The notes beneath the pieces were generated by a model. That model saw only the letters and a program-made list of their open reading frames with translations, did not search any database and had not been told where the DNA came from. Positions 1 through 13,163 of a DNA stretch of 64,000 nt are shown here, piece by piece. Both the position numbers and the translations under genes were made by a program. Position 1 is the first letter of the stretch. Each line of letters begins with the position of its first letter. The DNA is from Lamellibrachia columna (lineage: Eukaryota > Annelida > Polychaeta > Sabellida > Siboglinidae): the NCBI GenBank assembly GCA_963662155.1, contig OY759268.1, positions 3,207,501 to 3,271,500 of the forward strand, given 5' to 3'.

Positions 1-151
1 AGCTAAACTTCTCAACTAGTCAAATTCCATAACTTTATACAACTTAATTGGTAAACTTGCAATAAACTGCTGGATCAGCTCCTGCCAGTCAGCAGACATT
101 ATACAGATGTAAATATACACAAGATTCAACTTAACCTGTCAATTCCTTCAA

Positions 152-1200
152 AGCTAAACTTCTCAACTAGTTCAATTCCATAACATTATACAATTTAATT
201 AACAACCTTGCAATATATTTCATACAGTGTCTACTATTTGCCTACTGACATCTCTGCGAACACAATGATACGTAGACCTAGAGACCATCACACGCGATAC
301 AACACTAGTCATGACAGCTAACTGACGTTGATGTCCATCTCTAATTAAAACGATGATTCTAAACAAGTTATTGCACATAGCTCTCGAAAAAATTTAGTTT
401 TTTACAATTTTTTTTTTCAACCCTAACAGCCATTGGGTGTATTCCCCGTGGCCAAACCATGTTTTGAATTATATAAAATTGCATATTATCATTTATAGAG
501 TGTGACTCAATAGATATATGGTTTTCTTTCATACAAAGGCTGTGATGACACATATGATTAGCATATAAGCATGGGTCAACAAGAGTGATTCTATGTGAAA
601 CATGTAACTGAGCGTATATGAACTGTCCTCGCATGACTGTAGTCACACCTGATTTGTCAGTTAGTAACTCCATATTTCACAATTCTTTCTTTTGTGCAGC
701 CTGTCCTTTGTACACACTCATTGCTTGGTGACAGGCATCAGTTTTCATGCATTTTACAACTATATTTTTAATAAAAAAACCTCCTACGTATCTGGTCAAT
801 GGCTACTGCATTTCATTTGCTAAAGTACCTATTTTTACATTGACAGTGTTTGCCATAAAATGGAAGTGAACATATTTTAGAGACAAGCATGTATCGTGCA
901 CCCTACAAAAAAATATTACATCCATCTACATGTTTGATTTCTAGAAACATTTGAGCAGAACCAGATAGATCATAGATTCAGACTGGGCAGTGCATACACA
1001 GGATAGCCACTTGAGTGCATAACAACCTGTAATTCACCTCAGCTCTTGAAAGTACACATTTTCTCAGCTAGCTTGTGTGAATTTCTGTAATCACATTGTA
1101 TTCAGCCTGTTTTTATTTTACACTTAAAATCACATTATTGTTTTACTTCCAGCACTATTACACAGATGTAGATATAGACAAGATTCACCTTAATGTGTGA
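152..1200. repeat. A insert of the macrosatellite
   Basis: A non-monomer block of about 1.05 kb that starts inside a 151-bp monomer and returns to monomer sequence at its end. It is repeated at 3517, 6878 and 10092, the last truncated at 11076. It is a diverged relative of the B insert, offset about 1,366 bp, sharing the stretch from AGTGTCTACTAT through ACACTAGT(C/T)ATGACAGC. It contains a poly-T run near 405 and no supportable gene. Confidence 0.85.
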
Positions 1201-1517
1201 ATTTCTTAAAAGCCAGACTTCTCAACTAGTTAAATTGCATAACATTATACAATCTAATTGGTAAACTTGTAATAAACTGCTGGATCAGCTCCTGTCAGTC
1301 AGTAGCCATTATACAGATGTAAATATATATACACAAGATTCACCTTGACCTGTCAATTCCTTCAAAGCTAAACTTCTCAACTAGTCAAATTCCATAACTT
1401 TATACAAACTAATTGGTAAACTTGCAATAAACTGCTGGATCAGCTCCTGCCAGTCAGTAGACATTATACAGATGTAAATATACACAAGATTCACCTTAAC
1501 CTGTCAATTCCTTCAAA

Positions 1518-2600
1518 GCTAAGCTTCTCAACTAGTACAATTCCATAATATTATACAATCTAATTAACAAACTTGCAATATATTTTATGCAGTGTCTACT
1601 ATCTGCCTACTGACATCTCTGTTAACACAATGATAGAAAGTCCTAGAGACCATCACACACAATACAACACTAGTCATGACAGCTAACTGACGTTGATGCC
1701 CATCACTAATTAAAACGATGATTCGAAACAAGTTATTGAACATAGCTCTCGAAAAATTTAGGTTTTTACAATTTTTTTTTTTCAACCCTAACAGCCATTG
1801 GGTGTATTCCCCGTTACCAAACCATATGTTTTGAATTATATAAAATTGCATATTATCATTTTCAGAGTGTGGCTCAATAGATATATGGTTTTCTTTTATA
1901 CAAAGGCTGTGATGACACAGATGATTAGCATCTAAGCATGGGTCAACTAGAGTGATTCTATGTGGAAGCATGTAACTGAGCCTATATGAACAGTCATTGC
2001 ACGACTAGTCACATCTGAGTTGTCAGTTAGTAACTCCATATTTCACAATTCTTTCTTTTGTGCAGCCTGTCCTTTGTACACACTCATTGCTTGGTGACAG
2101 ACATCAGTTTTCATGCATTTTACAACTATATTTTTAATAAAAAAACATCCCACGTATATGGTCAATGGCTACTGCATTTCCATTGCTAAAGTACCTATTT
2201 TGACATGACAATGTTTGCCTAAAAAATGGAAGTGAACATATTTTAGAGACAAGCATATATCGTGCACCCTACAAAAAAATATTACATCCATCTACATGTT
2301 TGATTTCTAGAAACATTTGAGCAGAACCAGATAGATCATAGATTCAGACTGGGCAGTGCATACACAGGATAGCCACTTGAGTGCGTAACAACCTGTAATT
2401 CACCTCAGCTCTTGAAAGTACACATTTTCTCAGCTAGCTTGTGTGAATTCCTAACACAATATTTCACAAAGACCAGAATGTGTTCTGTAATCACATTGTA
2501 TTCAGCTTGTTTTTATTTTGTACTTCAAAGCACTTTATTGTTTTACCTCCAGCACTATTACGCAGATGTAGATGTATACAAGATTCACCTTAATGTGTGA
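1518..2600. repeat. B insert of the macrosatellite
   Basis: Second insert, homologous to the A insert along its whole length but clearly diverged: CAATGATAGAAAG replaces CAATGATACGTAG, and a longer tail adds TTCCTAACACAATATTTCA. Repeated at about 4879 and 8240. The A and B blocks each begin with a truncated 151-bp monomer, so the two probably arose by duplication of one insert-plus-monomer segment before the 3.36-kb unit formed. No coding function is recognised. Confidence 0.82.
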
Positions 2601-3516
2601 ATTTCTTTAAAGCCAGACTTCTCAACTAGTTAAATTGCATAACATTATACAATCTAATTGGTAAACTTGCAATAAACTGCTGGATCAGCTCCTGCAAGTC
2701 AGCATACATTATACTGATGTAAATATACACAAGATTCAACTTAACCTGTCAATTCCTTCTAAGCTAAACTTGTCAACTAGTTAAATTCCATAACATTATA
2801 CAACCTAATCGGTAAACTTGCAATAAACTGCTGGATCAGCTCCAGCAAGTCAGCAGACATTATACAGATGTAAATATACACAAGATTCAACTTAACCTGT
2901 CAATTCCTTCAAAGCTAAACTTCTCAACTAGTCAAATTCCATAACTTTATACAACTTAATTGGTAAACTTGCAATAAACTGCTGGATCAGCTCCTACCAG
3001 TCAGTAGACATTATACAGATGTATATATACACAAGATTCAACTTAACCTATCAATTCCTTCAAAGCTAAACTTCTCAACTAGTCAAATTCCATAACTTTA
3101 TACAACCTAATTGGTAAACTTGCAATAAACTGCTGGATCAGCTCCTGCCAGTCAGCAGACATTATACAGATGTAAATATACACAAGATTCAACTTAACCT
3201 GTCAATTCCTTCTAAGCTAAACTTGTCAACTAGTTAAATTCCATAACATTATACAACCTAATCGGTAAACTTGCAATAAACTGCTGGATCAGCTCCTGCA
3301 AGTCAGCAGACATTATACAGATGTAAATATACACAAGATTCAACTTAACCTGTCAATTCCTTCAAAGCTAAACTTCTCAACTAGTCAAATTCCATAACTT
3401 TATACAACTTAATTGGTAAACTTGCAATAAACTGCTGGATCAGCTCCTGCCAGTCAGCAGACATTATACAGATGTAAATATACACAAGATTCAACTTAAC
3501 CTGTCAATTCCTTCAA
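2601..3516. repeat. 151-bp minisatellite monomers inside the macrosatellite
   Basis: Monomers start with AGCTAAACTTCTCAACTAGT or a close variant at 2762, 2913, 3064, 3215 and 3366, spacing exactly 151 bp, and continue into the A insert at 3517. Each holds the phrase CTGGATCAGCTCCTGC. The same run recurs at about 5962-6877 and 9327-10091, with shorter two-monomer runs at about 1200-1517, 4561-4878 and 7922-8240. Neighbouring monomers alternate between variants (CTTCTCAACTAG versus CTTGTCAACTAG), showing a sub-pattern within the six-monomer run. Confidence 0.93.
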
Positions 3517-6500
3517 AGCTAAACTTCTCAACTAGTTCAATTCCATAACATTATACAATTTAATTAACAACCTTGCAATATATTTCATACAGTGTCTACT
3601 ATTTGCCTACTGACATCTCTGCGAACACAATGATACGTAGACCTAGAGACCATCACACGCGATACAACACTAGTCATGACAGCTAACTGACGTTGATGTC
3701 CATCTCTAATTAAAACGATGATTCTAAACAAGTTATTGCACATAGCTCTCGAAAAAATTTAGTTTTTTACAATTTTTTTTTTCAACCCTAACAGCCATTG
3801 GGTGTATTCCCCGTGGCCAAACCATGTTTTGAATTATATAAAATTGCATATTATCATTTATAGAGTGTGACTCAATAGATATATGGTTTTCTTTCATACA
3901 AAGGCTGTGATGACACATATGATTAGCATATAAGCATGGGTCAACAAGAGTGATTCTATGTGAAACATGTAACTGAGCGTATATGAACTGTCCTCGCATG
4001 ACTGTAGTCACACCTGATTTGTCAGTTAGTAACTCCATATTTCACAATTCTTTCTTTTGTGCAGCCTGTCCTTTGTACACACTCATTGCTTGGTGACAGG
4101 CATCAGTTTTCATGCATTTTACAACTATATTTTTAATAAAAAAACCTCCTACGTATCTGGTCAATGGCTACTGCATTTCATTTGCTAAAGTACCTATTTT
4201 TACATTGACAGTGTTTGCCATAAAATGGAAGTGAACATATTTTAGAGACAAGCATGTATCGTGCACCCTACAAAAAAATATTACATCCATCTACATGTTT
4301 GATTTCTAGAAACATTTGAGCAGAACCAGATAGATCATAGATTCAGACTGGGCAGTGCATACACAGGATAGCCACTTGAGTGCGTAACAACCTGTAATTC
4401 ACCTCAGCTCTTGAAAGTACACATTTTCTCAGCTAGCTTGTGTGAATTTCTGTAATCACATTGTATTCAGCCTGTTTTTATTTTACACTTAAAATCACAT
4501 TATTGTTTTACTTCCAGCACTATTACACAGATGTAGATATAGACAAGATTCACCTTAATGTGTGAATTTCTTAAAAGCCAGACTTCTCAACTAGTTAAAT
4601 TGCATAACATTATACAATCTAATTGGTAAACTTGTAATAAACTGCTGGATCAGCTCCTGTCAGTCAGTAGCCATTATACAGATGTAAATATACACAAGAT
4701 TCACCTTGACCTGTCAATTCCTTCAAAGCTAAACTTCTCAACTAGTCAAATTCCATAACTTTATACAAACTAATTGGTAAACTTGCAATAAACTGCTGGA
4801 TCAGCTCCTGCCAGTCAGTAGACATTATACAGATGTAAATATACACAAGATTCACCTTAACCTGTCAATTCCTTCAAAGCTAAGCTTCTCAACTAGTACA
4901 ATTCCATAATATTATACAATCTAATTAACAAACTTGCAATATATTTTATGCAGTGTCTACTATCTGCCTACTGACATCTCTGTTAACACAATGATAGAAA
5001 GACCTAGAGACCATCACAAACAATACAACACTAGTCATGACAGCTAACTGACGTTGATGCCCATCACTAATTAAAACGATGATTCGAAACAAGTTATTGA
5101 ACATAGCTCTCGAAAAATTTAGGTTTTTACAATTTTTTTTTTTCAACCCTAACAGCCATTGGGTGTATTCCCCGTTACCAAACCATATGTTTTGAATTAT
5201 ATAAAATTGCATATTATCATTTTCAGAGTGTGGCTCAATAGATATATGGTTTTCTTTTATACAAAGGCTGTGATGACACAGATGATTAGCATCTAAGCAT
5301 GGGTCAACTAGAGTGATTCTATGTGGAAGCATGTAACTGAGCCTATATGAACAGTCATTGCACGACTAGTCACATCTGAGTTGTCAGTTAGTAACTCCAT
5401 ATTTCACAATTCTTTCTTTTGTGCAGCCTGTCCTTTGTACACACTCATTGCTTGGTGACAGACATCAGTTTTCATGCATTTTACAACTATATTTTTAATA
5501 AAAAAACATCCCACGTATATGGTCAATGGCTACTGCATTTCCATTGCTAAAGTACCTATTTTGACATGACAATGTTTGCCTAAAAAATGGAAGTGAACAT
5601 ATTTTAGAGACAAGCATATATCGTGCACCCTACAAAAAAATATTACATCCATCTACATGTTTGATTTCTAGAAACATTTGAGCAGAACCAGATAGATCAT
5701 AGATTCAGACTGGGCAGTGCATACACAGGATAGCCACTTGAGTGCGTAACAACCTGTAATTCACCTCAGCTCTTGAAAGTACACATTTTCTCAGCTAGCT
5801 TGTGTGAATTCCTAACACAATATTTCACAAAGACCAGAATGTGTTCTGTAATCACATTGTATTCAGCTTGTTTTTATTTTGTACTTCAAAGCACTTTATT
5901 GTTTTACCTCCAGCACTATTACGCAGATGTAGATGTATACAAGATTCACCTTAATGTGTGAATTTCTTTAAAGCCAGACTTCTCAACTAGTTAAATTGCA
6001 TAACATTATACAATCTAATTGGTAAACTTGCAATAAACTGCTGGATCAGCTCCTGCAAGTCAGCATACATTATACTGATGTAAATATACACAAGATTCAA
6101 CTTAACCTGTCAATTCCTTATAAGCTAAACTTGTCAACTAGTTAAATTCCATAACATTATACAACCTAATCGGTAAACTTGCAATAAACTGCTGGATCAG
6201 CTCCAGCAAGTCAGCAGACATTATACAGATGTAAATATACACAAGATTCAACTTAACCTGTCAATTCCTTCAAAGCTAAACTTCTCAACTAGTCAAATTC
6301 CATAACTTTATACAACTTAATTGGTAAACTTGCAATAAACTGCTGGATCAGCTCCTACCAGTCAGTAGACATTATACAGATGTATATATACACAAGATTC
6401 AACTTAACCTATCAATTCCTTCAAAGCTAAACTTCTCAACTAGTCAAATTCCATAACTTTATACAACCTAATTGGTAAACTTGCAATAAACTGCTGGATC

Positions 6501-9500
6501 AGCTCCTGCCAGTCAGCAGACATTATACAGATGTAAATATACACAAGATTCAACTTAACCTGTCAATTCCTTCTAAGCTAAACTTGTCAACTAGTTAAAT
6601 TCCATAACATTATACAACCTAATCGGTAAACTTGCAATAAACTGCTGGATCAGCTCCTGCAAGTCAGCAGACATTATACAGATGTAAATATACACAAGAT
6701 TCAACTTAACCTGTCAATTCCTTCAAAGCTAAACTTCTCAACTAGTCAAATTCCATAACTTTATACAACTTAATTGGTAAACTTGCAATAAACTGCTGGA
6801 TCAGCTCCTGCCAGTCAGCAGACATTATACAGATGTAAATATACACAAGATTCAACTTAACCTGTCAATTCCTTCAAAGCTAAACTTCTCAACTAGTTCA
6901 ATTCCATAACATTATACAATTTAATTAACAACCTTGCAATATATTTCATACAGTGTCTACTATTTGCCTACTGACATCTCTGCGAACACAATGATACGTA
7001 GACCTAGAGACCATCACACGCGATACAACACTAGTCATGACAGCTAACTGACGTTGATGTCCATCTCTAATTAAAACGATGATTCTAAACAAGTTATTGC
7101 ACATAGCTCTCGAAAAAATTTAGTTTTTTACAATTTTTTTTTTCAACCCTAACAGCCATTGGGTGTATTCCCCGTGGCCAAACCATGTTTTGAATTATAT
7201 AAAATTGCATATTATCATTTATAGAGTGTGACTCAATAGATATATGGTTTTCTTTCATACAAAGGCTGTGATGACACATATGATTAGCATATAAGCATGG
7301 GTCAACAAGAGTGATTCTATGTGAAACATGTAACTGAGCGTATATGAACTGTCCTCGCATGACTGTAGTCACACCTGATTTGTCAGTTAGTAACTCCATA
7401 TTTCACAATTCTTTCTTTTGTGCAGCCTGTCCTTTGTACACACTCATTGCTTGGTGACAGGCATCAGTTTTCATGCATTTTACAACTATATTTTTAATAA
7501 AAAAACCTCCTACGTATCTGGTCAATGGCTACTGCATTTCATTTGCTAAAGTACCTATTTTTACATTGACAGTGTTTGCCATAAAATGGAAGTGAACATA
7601 TTTTAGAGACAAGCATGTATCGTGCACCCTACAAAAAAATATTACATCCATCTACATGTTTGATTTCTAGAAACATTTGAGCAGAACCAGATAGATCATA
7701 GATTCAGACTGGGCAGTGCATACACAGGATAGCCACTTGAGTGCGTAACAACCTGTAATTCACCTCAGCTCTTGAAAGTACACATTTTCTCAGCTAGCTT
7801 GTGTGAATTTCTGTAATCACATTGTATTCAGCCTGTTTTTATTTTACACTTAAAATCACATTATTGTTTTACTTCCAGCACTATTACACAGATGTAGATA
7901 TAGACAAGATTCACCTTAATGTGTGAATTTCTTAAAAGCCAGACTTCTCAACTAGTTAAATTGCATAACATTATACAATCTAATTGGTAAACTTGTAATA
8001 AACTGCTGGATCAGCTCCTGTCAGTCAGTAGCCATTATACAGATGTAAATATATATACACAAGATTCACCTTGACCTGTCAATTCCTTCAAAGCTAAACT
8101 TCTCAACTAGTCAAATTCCATAACTTTATACAAACTAATTGGTAAACTTGCAATAAACTGCTGGATCAGCTCCTGCCAGTCAGTAGACATTATACAGATG
8201 TAAATATACACAAGATTCACCTTAACCTGTCAATTCCTTCAAAGCTAAGCTTCTCAACTAGTACAATTCCATAATATTATACAATCTAATTAACAAACTT
8301 GCAATATATTTTATGCAGTGTCTACTATCTGCCTACTGACATCTCTGTTAACACAATGATAGAAAGTCCTAGAGACCATCACACACAATACAACACTAGT
8401 CATGACAGCTAACTGACGTTGATGCCCATCACTAATTAAAACGATGATTCGAAACAAGTTATTGAACATAGCTCTCGAAAAATTTAGGTTTTTACAATTT
8501 TTTTTTTCCAACCCTAACAGCCATTGGGTGTATTCCCCGTTACCAAACCATATGTTTTGAATTATATAAAATTGCATATTATCATTTTCAGAGTGTGGCT
8601 CAATAGATATATGGTTTTCTTTTATACAAAGGCTGTGATGACACAGATGATTAGCATCTAAGCATGGGTCAACTAGAGTGATTCTATGTGGAAGCATGTA
8701 ACTGAGCCTATATGAACAGTCATTGCACGACTAGTCACATCTGAGTTGTCAGTTAGTAACTCCATATTTCACAATTCTTTCTTTTGTGCAGCCTGTCCTT
8801 TGTACACACTCATTGCTTGGTGACAGGCATCAGTTTTCATGCATTTTACAACTATATTTTTAATAAAAAAACATCCCACGTATATGGTCAATGGCTACTG
8901 CATTTCCATTGCTAAAGTACCTATTTTGACATGACAATGTTTGCCTAAAAAATGGAAGTGAACATATTTTAGAGACAAGCATATATCGTGCACCCTACAA
9001 AAAAATATTACATCCATCTACATGTTTGATTTCTAGAAACATTTGAGCAGAACCAGATAGATCATAGATTCAGACTGGGCAGTGCATACACAGGATAGCC
9101 ACTTGAGTGCGTAACAACCTGTAATTCACCTCAGCTCTTGAAAGTACACATTTTCTCAGCTAGCTTGTGTGAATTCCTAACACAATATTTCAGAAAGACC
9201 AGAATGTGTTCTGTAATCACATTGTATTCAGCTTGTTTTTATTTTGTACTTCAAAGCACTTTATTGTTTTACCTCCAGCACTATTACGCAGATGTAGATG
9301 TATACAAGATTCACCTTAATGTGTGAATTTCTTTAAAGCCAGACTTCTCAACTAGTTAAATTGCATAACATTATACAATCTAATTGGTAAACTTGCAATA
9401 AACTGCTGGATCAGCTCCTGCAAGTCAGCATACATTATACTGATGTAAATATACACAAGATTCAACTTAACCTGTCAATTCCTTCTAAGCTAAACTTGTC

Positions 9501-11076
9501 AACTAGTTAAATTCCATAACATTATACAACCTAATCGGTAAACTTGCAATAAACTGCTGGATCAGCTCCTGCAAGTCAGCAGACATTATACAGATGTAAA
9601 TATACACAAGATTCAACTAAACCTGTCAATTCCTTCAAAGCTAAACTTCTCAACTAGTCAAATTCCATAACTTTATACAACTTAATTGGTAAACTTGCAA
9701 TAAACTGCTGGATCAGCTCCTACCAGTCAGTAGACATTATACAGATGTATATATACACAAGATTCAACTTAACCTATCAATTCCTTCAAAGCTAAACTTC
9801 TCAACTAGTCAAATTCCATAACTTTATACAACCTAATTGGTAAACTTGCAATAAACTGCTGGATCAGCTCCTGCCAGTCAGCAGACATTATACAGATGTA
9901 AATATACACAAGATTCAACTTAACCTATCAATTCCTTCAAAGCTAAACTTCTCAACTAGTCAAATTCCATAACTTTATACAACCTAATTGGTAAACTTGC
10001 AATAAACTGCTGGATCAGCTCCTGCCAGTCAGCAGACATTATACAGATGTAAATATACACAAGATTCAACTTAACCTGTCAATTCCTTGAAAGCTAAACT
10101 GCTCAACTAGTTCAATTCCATAACATTATACAATTTAATTAACAACCTTGCAATATATTTCATACAGTGTCTACTATTTGCCTACTGACATCTCTGCGAA
10201 CACAATGATACGTAGACCTAGAGACCATCACACGCGATACAACACTAGTTATGACAGCTAACTGACGTTGATGTCCATCACTAATTAAAACGATGATTCG
10301 AAACAAATTATTGCACATAGCTCTCGAAAAAATTTAGGTTTTTACAATTTTTTTGTTCAACCCTAACAGCCATTGGGTGTATTCCCCGTGACCAAACCAT
10401 GTTTTGAATTATATAAAATTGCATATTATCATTTATAGAGTGTGGCTCAATAGATATATGGTTTTCTTTCATACAAAGGCTGTGATGACACATATGATTA
10501 GTATATAAGCATGGGTCAACAAGAGTGATTCTATGTGAAACATGTAACTGAGCCTATATGAACTGTCATCGCATGACTGTAGTTACACCTGATTTGTCAG
10601 TTAGTAACTCCATATTTCACAATTCTTTCTTTTGTGCAGCCTGTCCTTTGTACACACTCATCGCTTGGTGACAGGCATCAGTTTTCATGCATTTTACAAC
10701 TATATTTTTAATAAAAAAACCTCCTATGTGTCTGGTCAATGGCTACTGTATTTCTATTGCTAAAGTACCTATTTTTACATTGAGTGTTTGCAAAAAAAAT
10801 GGAAGTGAACATATTTTAGAGACAAGCATATATCGTGCACCCTACAAAAAAATATTACATCCATCTACATGTTTGATTTCTACAAACATTTGAGCAGAAC
10901 CAGATATATCATAGATTCAGACTGGGCAATGAATACACAGGATAGCCACTTGAGTGCATAACAACCTGTAATTCACCTAAGCTCTTGAAAGTACACATTT
11001 TCTCAGCTAGCTTGAATGAATTCCTAACACAATGTTTCAGAACGACTGGCATGTGTTCTGTAATCACATTGTATTC

Positions 11077-13163
11077 AGGTCGATTTTCACACTTGATAAA
11101 TCATAGATCATGTACACTAGATTTACATAGCACTGCGAACCAATGAAGCCTGCTTACTGTCCCTTTGAATATACTAATGAGTTTATTTTTAAATTAGTAT
11201 TCAAATAATTGCTTGATTTTCAGAACCAAACGTGGCATAACTTTGTAAGAAAATTTGACATTTTTGACATTTAACAGGATTTAGGGTAAATTCCAATGAT
11301 TCAGGTTTGTCCAATTGTATTGTTTATGTGACTGCTTTCATACTTCTAGTTGATAAGATTCAAGGCGAACGGCTTGATTTCGATACGCCACCATAAAAGG
11401 GTATCACATGACCAGATGCCAGTCGCGGCCAGATTTGAAAATGCTGATCTACGCAGTGCTTCCAGTGGGTGTGACACAACCAAAATACAGCTATTCTGTC
11501 CAAATTTGTTACACAATGTTGCTAACGCACTGGGCCACAAGACGAATATCACCAATGATCGCTCTAGTCCAAAATGGTTACCTGTTCCGTCACATACTTA
11601 TGTCATACCCCCAATTTTCGCAAACTTTCCATTTTGGCATCCGATCTGTATCATGATGTTCGTTATTGCTACTGCTGTCTGCCTTTTCCAAGCAAACTGT
11701 TCACTTTTCCTATCAACCTGTGCCTATGGGAATGAGTATGTCTTATGTTAACCACTTCAGAGTTATGGTTAGCTACGTATGGGGTTAGCTAGAGATGGGG
11801 TTAGCCAGGCATGTGGTTAGCTAAAGATGGGGTTAGCTACGGTTAGGGTTGCAAAGTACTGCACACAACATGAAATTGGTATTGATATGTGGTGAATAGA
11901 CATTTTGGAAAGGCAACAGTTATTGTTGATATTAAAAATTGCTTATTGTACACTTTTAGCTTACCACAAGTTCTATAATGCTATTTTTAGCATATGAAAA
12001 ATAAAAAAATTGTATTTATTAGCAATGAAATATCATATTGAACATCAACTTGCGCAATATATCAGCTCGTGCACATCAAACGTTATAGTACAATACTAAA
12101 ATGTACATTTATTTGATATGTTTTATATTTAGTAGATCGGTTATAAGACACCTCCTAAGGGAGACTGTTAATCAGTTTAAATAGTAGCGGCGTTTAACCA
12201 GTAATGATCTTGTTCACTAGATGGAATCTATAACATATATATAATAATATAATATTATACAGTCTGACACCGACAATTGTCTAAGTCAAACACACACAAC
12301 ATGGGACAGGTTAGCAACCGTTTTTATTTATTTTCCAAAATATGAGCCCTAATTATATTATCATAATTGCAAATTATAAAAATTATAAGAAATTTGTTAT
12401 AACAAACTAATAATTTCATCCAAATTATGTGTAATATACACAATTAAGCTAATAACAACGACCAAAACATAAGCATATCAACATTTTATAACCGTGCTTG
12501 TGACCCCGACTTCCGTCTATTTAAATAGGAGTCAGACCACAGTTGAAAATTGCATTGGTGGCCATGTTAACGTTTTGTTAGTTTATAAGAAAACGTGACC
12601 ACTAAAAATTCTGAAACTTTTTCACAGCAACTGCCATCATGTCTTTGACATGCTGACCAAGTTTTACCAAAATCACATACTTCCAGCTCTTTTAAAACGC
12701 CCCGACGTGCGATGCCCATCAATTTTGACAAAAATAGCCTTGTATTCATGCGCCCACGTGGCCCATAGCAGAAAAATTCCCATAAATCCCTCCGCCTTTT
12801 AAACTCTAACAAAAATGCACCATTTCACAGCCAATAGCTTCTACAAACAAACCTGTCAGTATGCCTGCTCAATTGCACTTATGTCACATCATATGAATTC
12901 CTAAAATTAACATATCGCAATTTAATACGCCCTACATTCGTGTGAAACAATAAACAGGAAGGTCAACTGTGGTCTTACCCCAAATAGGGAATTTTTTTGT
13001 TTCAGAAAGTGTCAAATTTTATATCAAGTTGCGGCACAGTGTATACGTAGACACATTATGGAACACTCCTACTTGTCAAGTCATTATTATTTGTTTGACA
13101 GCCAAGTCTAAACAATGCTTCGTCCGTATTATTAGCTGAAAACCAGTCACATAATTTAATTAT
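11077..13163. repeat. 2,087-bp interspersed repeat, copy 1 (complete)
   Basis: Starts at AGGTCGATTTTCACACTTGA, exactly where the macrosatellite breaks off, and ends where the same start recurs at 13164. It contains a GGTTAG-rich patch (11766-11850), an AT-rich middle and a tail with CCGTCTATTTAAATAGG. Short frames exist on both strands (11350-11751 plus, 12567-12812 minus) without a recognisable domain. I saw no terminal inverted repeats or target duplication, so the family is unassigned. Confidence 0.85.
11757..11850 (+). repeat. Degenerate GGTTAG-rich (telomere-like) minisatellite
   Basis: About six irregular units of GGGGTTAGCTA, GGTTAGCCAGG and finally GGTTAGGGTT. The second copy lies at 13844-13937. 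It resembles TTAGGG telomeric DNA but the spacing is irregular (about 17-19 bp) and the hexamer is rarely exact, so it is at most a decayed interstitial patch or a chance minisatellite. Confidence 0.6.

Larger units (their letters stand above)
1..11076. repeat. 3.36-kb macrosatellite (higher-order tandem array)
   Basis: A unit of about 3.36 kb recurs: the same 151-bp monomer phase is found at 1, 3366, 6727 and 9941, so copies are 1-3365, 3366-6726, 6727-9940 and a partial 9941-11076. Spacings are 3365, 3361 and 3214 bp. Each full copy has the order A insert, two monomers, B insert, six monomers. The first copies differ at only a few scattered bases, so amplification or homogenisation is recent. 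Reading frames of 62, 101 and 128 codons recur in every copy but have no recognisable domain and follow the repeat period, so I treat the array as non-coding. The array begins before the window. Confidence 0.95.

Noticed and set aside
368..673. Recurrent 101-codon minus-strand frame of the macrosatellite, and the 128- and 62-codon frames
   Set aside because: Conserved only because the whole array is near-identical. The related A and B versions are not frame-preserving relatives of one protein, and no domain or splice signals are seen.
11350..11751. 133-codon plus-strand frame in the 2,087-bp repeat
   Set aside because: The second copy has a single-base insertion that changes the frame, the opposite strand is equally open, and no motif is recognised.
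11757..11850. True telomere end
   Set aside because: Units are irregular and embedded in a repeat present twice, with ordinary sequence on both sides.
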